Positions 8,051-15,174 are shown, counted from the stretch's first letter. The stretch: 23,873 bases of DNA from JBAYJY01 sp041664945 (GCA_041664945.1 JBAYJY010000064.1:1-23873), one strand, 5' to 3'. The notes: generated from the letters alone by a model not told the origin. Program-made: numbers and translations.

Positions 8051-8305
8051 GACTGCCCCCAGATATCGACATACCGATCAAACAGATGCCCAAAGCTACT
8101 AAAATCAGATTAGCCTATTGCATCTTTCATGTACAGTTCAAAAGTCGAGAAAACGAAGAATAAAAGAGATATTCGGATGTGGGTGGAAAGCGCAAATAGT
8201 CATTTTGTGGGAGATGATAAAAGGAAACAAGCAAAAAAAGCTTGACGATATTGACCTAATGCGCTATTGTACGATTGTACTAAACGCTTGTTCAGGAGGG
8301 CCGGA
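8051..8305. other. Divergent intergenic region with the TetR-gene promoter
   Basis: This stretch separates the maa-type gene from the regulator gene. It holds the promoter at 8242-8270 and a direct repeat of ATTGTAC (8266-8272 and 8274-8280) overlapping the -10. An A/G-rich stretch at 8140-8240 contains a 38-codon frame without a ribosome-binding site, which I did not accept as a gene. Confidence 0.5.
8242..8270 (+). promoter_or_regulatory. Sigma-70-like promoter of the TetR gene with overlapping direct repeat
   Basis: TTGACG at 8242-8247 and TATTGT at 8265-8270 have the ideal 17-base spacer. ATTGTAC is repeated with one base between copies across the -10, a natural place for autoregulation by the TetR protein. 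The operator role is inferred from position only. Confidence 0.55.
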
Positions 8306-8941
8306 GTGAGAAGACACATAAAATCGCCACATTCTTCGCCAGATGGAAAGGACCGTATTCTTAACGCTGCTTTGTCGACATTTTCCAGATATGGTTATGA
8401 CAGCACGACTGTCAGAATGATCAGCGAGAGAGCCGGCGTCAGCCCGAGTCTGATTAACTACCATTGGCCTGGAAAAGAAGCGCTGTGGGGCGAGACCTGT
8501 AAAAACTGCCAACAAAAGATACATGCTATTTTATATGCCTCCGCCGATTTCTCGTTGCCGCCGGAAGAGGCGATATCGGATTTCATAGGCAAGCTGTTCG
8601 ACGCTCTGGCAGAAAACTCGGAATTGATAAGAATATTCACGTGGTCGATTCTCGAGGCGGAATCCATCGATTACCAACGCACGCGAGGCGCGTTTCAGCC
8701 GCTTGTCGATTTCGGCAAAGAATATCTCAACAACCTCAAAAAGGAAGGGAAGTTGGAGAATCTGGATATTGAAATTGCTCTTATGATGATACGCGCCATC
8801 TTCATCATGATGTTCACCGACCGGCACGGCCAGCTATATGCGTTCGGAAAAGACTTGAGCGATCCGGCGCACGCCGCGCGCGTTAAGGAAAGCTTCATCA
8901 ACTCGGTGCAGGGCATTATCGGTTATCCGCCGAAAGCATAG
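8306..8941 (+). CDS. TetR/AcrR-family transcriptional regulator
   Basis: This encodes 211 residues from a GTG at 8306, chosen because AGGAGGG ends five bases before it; an upstream frame extension has no such site. Residues about 17-63 form the TetR helix-turn-helix: DRILNAALSTFSRYGYDSTTV, then ISERAGVSPSLINYHWPGKEAL. The rest is an all-helical ligand-binding and dimerisation domain resembling the AcrR-type C-terminal domain, with ENSELIRIFTWSILEAES in mid-domain. The RND transporter gene starts 69 bases downstream on the same strand, so the usual reading is repression of its own gene and the pump until a ligand binds. The ligand is unknown. Confidence 0.9.
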   Translation: MRRHIKSPHSSPDGKDRILNAALSTFSRYGYDSTTVRMISERAGVSPSLINYHWPGKEALWGETCKNCQQKIHAILYASADFSLPPEEAISDFIGKLFDALAENSELIRIFTWSILEAESIDYQRTRGAFQPLVDFGKEYLNNLKKEGKLENLDIEIALMMIRAIFIMMFTDRHGQLYAFGKDLSDPAHAARVKESFINSVQGIIGYPPKA

Positions 8942-8964
8942 CGGAGCGCCGTTTAAGGATAAAA

Positions 8965-8980
8965 AGGCCTGCTTCGGCCT
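8965..8980 (+). repeat. Short hairpin between tetR-type and RND genes
   Basis: AGGCC and GGCCT flank the six-base loop TGCTTC. No T-run follows, so it is more likely an RNA-stability or pausing element between two co-transcribed genes than a terminator. Confidence 0.35.
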
Positions 8981-9010
8981 AATAAACTAAAAGAAGAGAG
9001 GCAATAGATT

Positions 9011-12000
9011 ATGAATCTGATCGAATTCTTCCTCAAGAAGCCCATTTTCACCATCGTACTCATGTTCGTTCTGATTTTCGGCGGCATAACCGCGGCGACG
9101 CGATTGCGCATGGAATCGACGCCGGAAGTAAAAACGCCGGTAATTTATGTGGCTGTGCCGTTGCCCGGCGCGGCTCCGGAAGAAGTTGAATCGCTGATCA
9201 CTAATCCTCTTGAAGACCGGATAGGAGAGCTTGAGGATATCGACCGCATAAAATCCACGTCCGTGCAGAACGTGGGAATAGTCGTTGTGTTTTTCAAGGA
9301 CGGCGTGAAGCCGGAGGAGAAGTTTAAGGAATTCCGTGAGAAGGTGGCTGAGGTTAAGCCGCAACTGCCGAAAGAGTCAATGGAGCCGATCATCGAGGAA
9401 ATAAGTTTCGAAAATCTGCCCATGATGTTTCTCGGATTTTCAAACAGCGGCAGCGGCCAATATGAAACCAGCCGCTATGCCTCGCGTATCCGCAAACAGC
9501 TTCAGGCGGTGCCAGGCGTGAAAAAGGTCGTTATGACCGGGGCTACAGAGAAGCAGGCGCAGATTCAGATGAGCCCGGAAGGCTTGAAAAAGTACGGGCC
9601 CGGCGCTCTCAAAACGCTCACTCAGAAGCTCGATAACATCAACACGAATTTCCCGGGCGGCAAGGTTAAGCTTTACGGGCAGGAATACACCGTCCGCACG
9701 GTCGGCAAATTCGAGAGTCTCGAAGACCTCGGCAACATGGTTGTCGGCATGTCCGGCGGCCAGCCGGTGCATTTGAATCAGGTGGCGAAGATAAGCATGG
9801 GATATCCGGACCCGTCGACGTTCGTGCGGCTTGACGGCAAACCCGGCGTCACGCTCGCGATCATGAAAAAACGCGGCTATGGCACCACCGATGTCGCCGA
9901 CCGCGTGAAAGAAGTCCTTAAGAAATACGATAACATCGTTATCATGTCCGACTCTTCGGACACGATCCGTAAGCAGATGGGCGATCTTCGCATCCATGCT
10001 CTTTGGGGCATTCTGCTGGTCCTCATAGTTCTTTTTATAGCGCTCGGCTTCAGAGTCGCCGCCATAGTCAGTTTCGCCATACCCATGACGGTCCTGATGA
10101 CTTTCATGGCCATGGCGTCGAAGGATATGACACTCGACATTGTATCGCTGTTCGCGCTTCTGCTTGCGCTCGGCATGATGGTGGACAATTCGATCGTTGT
10201 TTGCGAGAACATCTACCGGCACATGTCGATGGGCAAGAGTTCGTTCCAAGCCGCCAAGGACGCTACCGCGGAAGTCGGCTGGCCGATTCTGTCGTCCACC
10301 GGCGCGGTGATCGCGGCGTTTCTTCCTATCGGCATTTTCCTAACCGGCCCGATCGGCGAGTTTACGCGACCCATTCCGATCGTTGTGACTTTCGCGCTGA
10401 TCTCGTCGCTCATTGTCGCCAATTTTCTCAACCCGGTTCTCTGCGATTTATTTCTTAAAGATGTCAAAAAGGAAGAAGACAGGGATCCGAAAAGCGCAGG
10501 CGAGCGGGCAAAACGATTCTACGCGCGGGTTGTCGGCTGGTGCCTCGACCACGGCAAGCTCGTCATGGCCGGCGCCATGCTGCTTCTCGTCGGATGCGTT
10601 CTGCTCGTGGTTTTCAAGGTCATCGGCCTTCAGGTCTTCCCGCAGTTGGATACGGCGAAGTTCTATATTGAAGTGAAGCTCCCGCCGGGCAGCGATATTG
10701 AAAAGACTACCGCGAATGTCGAAAAAATCGAGAAGATTTTCAGGGAGTCCGGTTACGTTAAGCACTACATCGCGAACATCGGTTCGTCAGGCCCGCGCAT
10801 CGAGATTGACGACAACACATATTTCGGCTCGAACATCGCGCGGCTGATCGTGGACCTTAAGCCGGTGACAGAAATCAACAAGAGTCACAAGGAGGTCCTG
10901 CAGCAGTTCCGCAGACAGATGAAGAAGCTGTTTGTCGACGGAACGCAGGCGGCCTTCATAGAAAAGATACTCGGGCCGCCGGTCGGCGCGCCGATTAACA
11001 TTCAGGTGTCCGGGCAGGACTATGAAAAGATGCGTGTCTTGACCGAAGAAATAAAAAAGCTGCTCGACAAGCAGCCCGGCGTCGCCGACCTGAAGGACAA
11101 CATGCCGGGCACTGTTCCGCAAATCGTTCTGCGGGCGAATCAGGATACTCTCGGAAGGCTCGACCTCACAACGCGAGACCTTGGCGGTTTCATTTTTCTG
11201 ACGCTCACCGGGTACGACATCGGAAAGATCAGCGTCTGCGGCGAGTCTGTTCCGCTGTTTCTTAAAATCAAAGCCGGTTCGCAGGAGGACGTATCGGCCA
11301 TGCAGGGCGCAACGTTCTCGCTGCCGGACGGAACGTCGCTCGCGCTCAGCGACCTGCTCATCTCCACGTTTCAGGATGGTCTCTCCGGCATCGAGCACGA
11401 AGGGCAGAAGCGCACCGTGACCATCGAGGCAAATCTCGCTCCCGGCTTCGAGGCCAAGCGCATCATCGACGCCGTGAAACTGAAAATCCCGCCGATGCAG
11501 GCAAAGCTCATCGCTAAAGACCCGCAGATGAAAAACGTCGGAATCCGCTTCGGCGGCGAAACGATGCTGATCGGGCAGGCGTTCAACAATCTCTTAACCG
11601 CGATCATCGTATCGATAATTCTTATCTATCTGATTCTGCTCATAGAGTTCCGCTCGACCACGCAGCCGCTGATCATTCTCGTGTGCGTGCCGTACGCGCT
11701 CGTCGGCGTCATTCTCGGGTTGCTGATAATGCATTACTCGTTCAGCATACTCGCCGGAATCGGATTGCTTTGCCTGATAGGCATTGTCGTGAACAACGGA
11801 ATAATATATATAGATTACGCGAACCTGCTGCAGGAACGCGGCATGGCTCTGAAAGAAGCCTGCCTGCAGGCGTGCATGACGCGCGTGCGGCCGATCATTC
11901 TCACCAAATCAACGGTCATTCTCGGCATAATCCCGATGGCCATGGCGTCCGCGTCGCGCACTCAGTTCTGGAAGCCGCTCTGCTGGGCGATCATCTGGGG

Positions 12001-12163
12001 TCTCGTTATCGCAACCACGCTAACGCTCGTCATCATCCCCGTGGCGTACTACATCATTGAGGGCTGGCGAGGAAGGTACTATTGCAATCACCCGCGCCGC
12101 GCTCCTAAAAGCGCTAAGCCGGAATCCTGCACGGCTTCAAACGCGCCGGATGCAAGCGAATAG
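9011..12163 (+). CDS. RND (HAE1-type) inner-membrane efflux transporter
   Basis: This encodes 1050 residues, the normal AcrB/MdtB-like length, from an ATG with GAGAGG upstream. The N-terminus FFLKKPIFTIVLMFVLIFGG is the first helix. The porter domain begins with the PEV..P.I.V....GA.PEEVE signature near 38-60, and helices 2-6 start near 333. Helix 4 carries LGMMVDNSIVVCENIYRH with Asp392, the proton-relay aspartate; the second Asp of AcrB is Asn here, as in many RND subfamilies. Helix 10 has VNNGIIYIDYANLL, with Asn where AcrB has Lys. It should export amphiphiles, lipids or drugs by proton antiport. Unusually, no membrane-fusion protein or TolC-like gene accompanies it. A yceI-type gene starts 15 bases after its stop. 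Confidence 0.93.
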   Translation: MNLIEFFLKKPIFTIVLMFVLIFGGITAATRLRMESTPEVKTPVIYVAVPLPGAAPEEVESLITNPLEDRIGELEDIDRIKSTSVQNVGIVVVFFKDGVKPEEKFKEFREKVAEVKPQLPKESMEPIIEEISFENLPMMFLGFSNSGSGQYETSRYASRIRKQLQAVPGVKKVVMTGATEKQAQIQMSPEGLKKYGPGALKTLTQKLDNINTNFPGGKVKLYGQEYTVRTVGKFESLEDLGNMVVGMSGGQPVHLNQVAKISMGYPDPSTFVRLDGKPGVTLAIMKKRGYGTTDVADRVKEVLKKYDNIVIMSDSSDTIRKQMGDLRIHALWGILLVLIVLFIALGFRVAAIVSFAIPMTVLMTFMAMASKDMTLDIVSLFALLLALGMMVDNSIVVCENIYRHMSMGKSSFQAAKDATAEVGWPILSSTGAVIAAFLPIGIFLTGPIGEFTRPIPIVVTFALISSLIVANFLNPVLCDLFLKDVKKEEDRDPKSAGERAKRFYARVVGWCLDHGKLVMAGAMLLLVGCVLLVVFKVIGLQVFPQLDTAKFYIEVKLPPGSDIEKTTANVEKIEKIFRESGYVKHYIANIGSSGPRIEIDDNTYFGSNIARLIVDLKPVTEINKSHKEVLQQFRRQMKKLFVDGTQAAFIEKILGPPVGAPINIQVSGQDYEKMRVLTEEIKKLLDKQPGVADLKDNMPGTVPQIVLRANQDTLGRLDLTTRDLGGFIFLTLTGYDIGKISVCGESVPLFLKIKAGSQEDVSAMQGATFSLPDGTSLALSDLLISTFQDGLSGIEHEGQKRTVTIEANLAPGFEAKRIIDAVKLKIPPMQAKLIAKDPQMKNVGIRFGGETMLIGQAFNNLLTAIIVSIILIYLILLIEFRSTTQPLIILVCVPYALVGVILGLLIMHYSFSILAGIGLLCLIGIVVNNGIIYIDYANLLQERGMALKEACLQACMTRVRPIILTKSTVILGIIPMAMASASRTQFWKPLCWAIIWGLVIATTLTLVIIPVAYYIIEGWRGRYYCNHPRRAPKSAKPESCTASNAPDASE

Positions 12164-12178
12164 AAAGCGAGCGGCATT

Positions 12179-12766
12179 ATGAATAAGACCCAATTAAGAT
12201 CAATCGTTTCATTTTTAGCGCTATTCACATTGATTTGCATGGTCTCGGCGGCGAGCGCCGCCGAGACTTTTTCTATCGACTCCCAGCGTTCTTCGGCTAC
12301 ATTCACTATACGCAAATTGGGCGTATCGAACATCATCGGAACCTTTTCTGATTTTTCAGGAACGTCGGTTTTCAGCAAAGAGAATCCCGTGGAGGATTCT
12401 CTGGACATCTCAGTCGGCGTCGCAAGCTTGAAAACAGGCAGCGACCGGCGGGACAAGCTGATGAGAAGCGCCGATTTCTTCGACGCAGATAAATATCCCA
12501 CGCTTCGGTTCAAAAGCTCAAAAGTCACAAAAACAAAAGACGGGCGTTACGAGGCGGCAGGCGAGTTTTCATTGCATGGAGTCAAAAAGAATATGACGCT
12601 CGTGTTTGAGAAATCGAAAGAACAGGACATGCCGTCCGGCGGGCGGCAGATAGTTCTCAAAACGCAGTTTGCCATCAAGCGCAGCGACTTCGGAATAAAA
12701 AAAGATATTCCGCTCATCGGCGACAAAGTAAAAATTACAATCACCATTGATGCGGCTCGGAAATAG
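12179..12766 (+). CDS. YceI-family periplasmic protein
   Basis: This encodes 195 residues from an ATG 15 bases after the RND stop; the ribosome-binding site is weak (GCGAG), suggesting translational coupling. A Sec signal peptide ends near VSAASAA (residues 22-28). The mature part has the YceI lipocalin-like opening FSIDSQRSSATFTIRKLG. SLKTGSDRRDKLMRSADFFDADKYPTLRFKS and GEFSLHGVKKNMTL follow, each a family hallmark. YceI proteins bind long isoprenoid or fatty-acyl chains. Placement after an RND exporter fits handling of a lipid substrate in the periplasm, which is inference. A 12-base perfect inverted repeat followed by five Ts lies within its signal-peptide codons. Confidence 0.92.
   Translation: MNKTQLRSIVSFLALFTLICMVSAASAAETFSIDSQRSSATFTIRKLGVSNIIGTFSDFSGTSVFSKENPVEDSLDISVGVASLKTGSDRRDKLMRSADFFDADKYPTLRFKSSKVTKTKDGRYEAAGEFSLHGVKKNMTLVFEKSKEQDMPSGGRQIVLKTQFAIKRSDFGIKKDIPLIGDKVKITITIDAARK
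12242..12272 (+). terminator. Terminator-like hairpin inside the yceI coding region
   Basis: GTCTCGGCGGCG (12242-12253) and its exact complement CGCCGCCGAGAC (12256-12267) flank AG and are followed by TTTTT (12268-12272). This has the form of an intrinsic terminator, with at least 11 usable pairs, mostly G-C. It sits 63 bases past the yceI start codon, encoding the end of the signal peptide. It could attenuate yceI relative to the RND gene, or it may be a by-product of Ala/Ser-rich codons. Confidence 0.5.
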
Positions 12767-12939
12767 TTCGCCTTGGAACGCAATCAGAATTTGATTTAAG
12801 CTCATCATAATATATTAGCGCGTCGATTAACCCGACGCGTAATCTCACCGTGCGTTGGTTTGCATCGGCATAAAACGTCTCTCAAGGACGTATTCCACAT
12901 CCTCAAACCGAATGTTATCACGTTTAAAATTTATCGCGT
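12767..12939. other. Intergenic region with hairpin and an orphan coding-like fragment
   Basis: CGCGTCG (12819-12825) and CGACGCG (12833-12839) form a seven-pair hairpin with a seven-base loop and no T-run. On the minus strand, 12845-12967 is open for 40 codons and reads like protein (DNIRFEDVEYVLERRF) but has no start codon at its beginning. I see no promoter of quality. Confidence 0.4.
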
Positions 12940-13116
12940 TTGGGAATAAAAACGGGTCGAAATAAGTCTAATAGTAAACAGTTCGGATTTAAGCATTTGC
13001 GGGATAATCCTGATGTGTCGCGGTATCGGGGACGCCGGGAGGATAAATATGCGGCCGCGCTGTTTTCGGAATTAGAAAATAGAATTGCCGAAGGGCAAAT
13101 ACAAAGAGGTGGTTAG
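12940..13116 (+). CDS. Possible small protein or gene remnant abutting the zinc-ribbon paralogue
   Basis: The frame ends with TAG at 13114-13116, directly against the ATG of the next gene, as in translationally coupled genes. It is open back to 12928 and reads like protein, especially RREDKYAAALFSELENRIAEG near its end. The only early start is TTG at 12940, which lacks a ribosome-binding site and would give 58 residues; GTG near 13013 is another option. There may be weak similarity to the C-terminus of the frame at 14163-14432, which precedes the sister gene: NPDV...RRED against HPDF...RRND, then an AxxFSELENR against FLRSAMERR match. It may be a decayed gene. Low confidence. Confidence 0.3.
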   Translation: MGIKTGRNKSNSKQFGFKHLRDNPDVSRYRGRREDKYAAALFSELENRIAEGQIQRGG

Positions 13117-13875
13117 ATGGACGTGTCCAACATCAGCAGCAGCGCATTAAGCATGATGAAAGCGAACATGGAAGCGATCAAAGTAAAAATTGATGATGCC
13201 GTAAGCGAAGCTAACGAGAAGAATGGAAACGCGCTCGGCGCCTCATTAGACCTGTCAAACCCGGCACAGCTTCTTTCCAAGCTCGCGCAGTTGCAAAGCG
13301 CGGATCCGGAAAAATTCAAGAGCCTGATGAGCGATATTTCCGCAAGTCTGACAAAGGCGGCCGAAGAAGTCGGAACCGACACGGCGGAAGGAAAAATGTT
13401 GAGCGGTTTTGCGGCGAAGTTCAAGAGCGCAGGAGAGACAGGCGACCTTTCGCAACTTCAACCGCCGCAGAAACCGGCCGGCTCAGGCGGACCGGGCGGA
13501 CCCGGCAAGGCGGGAGGCGCCGGAGGAGCGGGCGGCGCATCAGGAACGGCAGAAACCGGGGAAACTACAACCTGTTCGGTTTGCGGCGCGGAAATTGCGG
13601 AAAACGCCTCAACGTGTTCCCAGTGCGGAGCTCCGGTGGAAGAGGAAGAATCTGCCACGAACGTAGGAACAGACAGCTCGAAAATAGCGCAGTACCAGCA
13701 GAGCGCTTCCGACAGCGAAACCAAATCTCTCCTTGACTTGCTCAGCCAACTCGAAAAAGACAGCGACGATTCAAGCAGTTCCACGAGTTCTTTATCGAAA
13801 AATGCGCTAAGTTCCGTCAGGGATATGCTGTCGAATGCTTTCCAGCAATTGATTCAGAACAAAAAGAATGGTTAA
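13117..13875 (+). CDS. Unrecognised helical protein with inserted zinc ribbon (paralogue A)
   Basis: This encodes 252 residues from ATG at 13117, preceded by AAAGAGGTGG (13103-13112). There is no signal peptide or membrane helix. Residues 1-117 are a helical domain shared with the gene at 14465: DDAVSEANEKNGNALG, LLSKLAQLQSADPEKFKSL, then ETGDLSQLQPP. Residues about 121-145 form a Gly/Pro/Ala linker. Cysteines at 153, 156, 167 and 170 (CSVCG...CSQCG) make a compact zinc ribbon. SSKIAQYQQ near 188 is the second shared block, and a Ser/Asp-rich helical tail closes the protein. The extreme N-terminus resembles short YjfB-type putative motility proteins (MDV..ISS...), but only loosely. I do not recognise the family. 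The duplicated pair and matched ribosome-binding decamers imply a recent local duplication. Confidence 0.8.
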   Translation: MDVSNISSSALSMMKANMEAIKVKIDDAVSEANEKNGNALGASLDLSNPAQLLSKLAQLQSADPEKFKSLMSDISASLTKAAEEVGTDTAEGKMLSGFAAKFKSAGETGDLSQLQPPQKPAGSGGPGGPGKAGGAGGAGGASGTAETGETTTCSVCGAEIAENASTCSQCGAPVEEEESATNVGTDSSKIAQYQQSASDSETKSLLDLLSQLEKDSDDSSSSTSSLSKNALSSVRDMLSNAFQQLIQNKKNG

Positions 13876-13937
13876 TGCAAAATGGAATTTGTTTAAGAGC
13901 CTGAAAGCGGAGCCGTTGCGCTAAAAATACTCTACTT

Positions 13938-13987
13938 AAGGTCAACTCAGCGCGAATGAGCGAGTTCCGTTTTCGGGCCTTTTATAT
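13938..13987 (+). terminator. Possible terminator after paralogue A
   Basis: AACTC (13944-13948) pairs with GAGTT (13962-13966), and outer AAGG (13938-13941) can pair with CCTT (13978-13981), followed by the T-rich TTTATATTT. The stem is interrupted, so this is a weak call. Confidence 0.3.
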
Positions 13988-14038
13988 TTACTCCGAGTTA
14001 TTCGCGATTTTGGAATAATCCGGTTTTAACAATGTTTT

Positions 14039-14091
14039 CATAGGCGCTAACGTAACTCGGCGAAGGATCGCGGAATACGTTAGCGTCGATG
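14039..14091 (+). repeat. Long inverted repeat in the region between the paralogues
   Basis: GGCGCTAACGTA (14043-14054) pairs with TACGTTAGCGTC (14076-14087) over 12 positions, 11 Watson-Crick and one G-U, across a 21-base loop. After one mismatch, CAT (14039-14041) and ATG (14089-14091) extend it to about 15 pairs. No T-run follows. It may be a structured leader RNA or a DNA site; it matches no riboswitch that I recognise. Confidence 0.55.
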
Positions 14092-14162
14092 AAAGCGAAA
14101 GAGAGGTGTCGAAGAAAATAACTTAAATGGTTTTGTTGAATTTAAATACGATAGATGTTTGA

Positions 14163-14432
14163 TTGAGTCAGGTTTGCAATCCAAGCGACAGTTATATAAA
14201 TGAAGCTGGAATAACAATATCCGTCTATCACATTGTTCGGGAAGCGTTCCGGAAGGCTCTGGACCAGTTATTGGAGAGGGTCGATCACAGGAATCAAGCG
14301 TCGCGGCCTGAGTCTGTGACGCAGCATCCCGATTTTATCAATACAACCGAAAGCCGGCGCAATGACGGCGGGTTGAAATACCAGTTTCTACGGTCCGCAA
14401 TGGAGCGTCGTTTTTCGGCGCGTGAAAAATAA
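14163..14432 (+). CDS. Possible 89-residue protein upstream of paralogue B
   Basis: The frame opens at TTG 14163 directly after a stop, with no ribosome-binding site, and ends at TAA 14430-14432, 32 bases before paralogue B. The composition is protein-like, with an amphipathic stretch ISVYHIVREAFRKALDQLLERV, then HPDFINTTESRRNDGG and a basic end. Its C-terminal third may align with the frame preceding paralogue A, which would mean that each paralogue travelled with a small upstream gene. The lack of a credible start means it may be a remnant. No family recognised. Confidence 0.3.
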   Translation: MSQVCNPSDSYINEAGITISVYHIVREAFRKALDQLLERVDHRNQASRPESVTQHPDFINTTESRRNDGGLKYQFLRSAMERRFSAREK

Positions 14433-14464
14433 CTGCGATAAGCAGATTTAAAGAGGTGGAATGA

Positions 14465-15121
14465 ATGGGCATTTCCGGGGTCAACAGCGGAATAATGGGA
14501 AGCATGATGATTCAGATGAAGCAGATGGTCGATTTGAATATGAAGGACGCGCTCGAAAAGGCGAATGAGGACTATGGGAATCCGCTGGGTACGACGATTG
14601 ATTTTTCGAAGCCTTCCGAGCTCATTTCCAAGCTCGAACAACTGAAGAATGAGGATCCGCAAAAATTCAAAGATATCCTTAAGGAAATCTCGGATACGCT
14701 GAAAACAGCGGCTACAGACACGGAGGGAACCGACTCGAATCTAAGCTCTTTCCTGACGATGCTCTCCGATAAATTCGCGGAAGTCTCAGAGACCGGCGAC
14801 ATCAGTAAATTGGCGCCCCCCGAACCGAAACACCAGGAAGGCGTCAGCCAGTCGAAGGTGGCGCAGTATGATTCGAATAGCGGCGGCCAGCAGTCGCTGC
14901 TTGAGATGCTGATGGCGCTTCTTCAACAACTCGGCGCCTCATCAGCCACCGCTTCCAACAGCGATTACGACACGTCGACTACAGTAAAAAGCCTTCTTGC
15001 GAAAGCGTTGCAGGAACTCACCAATTCGGCAAATACCGGGACCGCATCGAACGCTACAACTAACTCGGTCGAAAACCTGCTTGCGGAAGCGATTCAGGAA
15101 CTAAATGGAGATCAGGCGTGA
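14465..15121 (+). CDS. Unrecognised helical protein (paralogue B, no zinc ribbon)
   Basis: This encodes 218 residues from ATG at 14465, preceded by the same AAAGAGGTGG (14450-14459) as paralogue A; an ATG four bases earlier is out of frame. Residues 1-119 align with paralogue A through KDALEKANEDYGNPLG, ELISKLEQLKNEDPQKFKD and ETGDISKLAPP. The Gly-rich linker and Cys4 zinc ribbon of A are absent. The second shared block, SKVAQYDSN near 130-138, follows almost at once. The tail has an internal repeat, VKSLLAKALQEL (174-185) and VENLLAEAIQEL (202-213), separated by a Ser/Thr/Asn-rich linker. There is no signal peptide or membrane segment. Heptad-like leucines suggest coiled-coil or helical-bundle assembly. 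Function unknown. Confidence 0.8.
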   Translation: MGISGVNSGIMGSMMIQMKQMVDLNMKDALEKANEDYGNPLGTTIDFSKPSELISKLEQLKNEDPQKFKDILKEISDTLKTAATDTEGTDSNLSSFLTMLSDKFAEVSETGDISKLAPPEPKHQEGVSQSKVAQYDSNSGGQQSLLEMLMALLQQLGASSATASNSDYDTSTTVKSLLAKALQELTNSANTGTASNATTNSVENLLAEAIQELNGDQA

Positions 15122-15132
15122 GATTTAAGAGC

Positions 15133-15174
15133 GGGCTTGAAATCCTTATTCTAGGGAGGATTTGAGGCCAGCCC
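15133..15174 (+). repeat. Nested hairpin just after paralogue B
   Basis: GGGCT (15133-15137) pairs with AGCCC (15170-15174), and inside it AAATCC (15140-15145) pairs with GGATTT (15158-15163). It starts 12 bases after the stop codon. No T-run follows, so it may be a 3' stabilising hairpin or a Rho-assisted end. Confidence 0.4.

Noticed and set aside
8129..8245. A 38-codon ATG frame rich in Lys in the region before the TetR gene.
   Set aside because: No ribosome-binding site precedes it, it lies in A-rich DNA where such frames arise easily, and its stop overlaps the -35 of the TetR promoter.
9440..10249. Long minus-strand frame of 269 codons inside the RND gene.
   Set aside because: It is a shadow of the RND coding sequence on the opposite strand, with an extreme His/Arg/Asp composition and no start signals.
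13483..13555. GGC/GGA-rich repeats in paralogue A considered as a collagen-like or mobile repeat.
   Set aside because: It is an irregular Gly/Pro/Ala linker of about 25 residues with no exact repeat unit, consistent with a flexible hinge.
14294..14662. A 122-codon minus-strand frame overlapping the start of paralogue B.
   Set aside because: It is antisense to a better supported gene, has no ribosome-binding signal and its composition (many Arg, His, Leu) is typical of a shadow frame.
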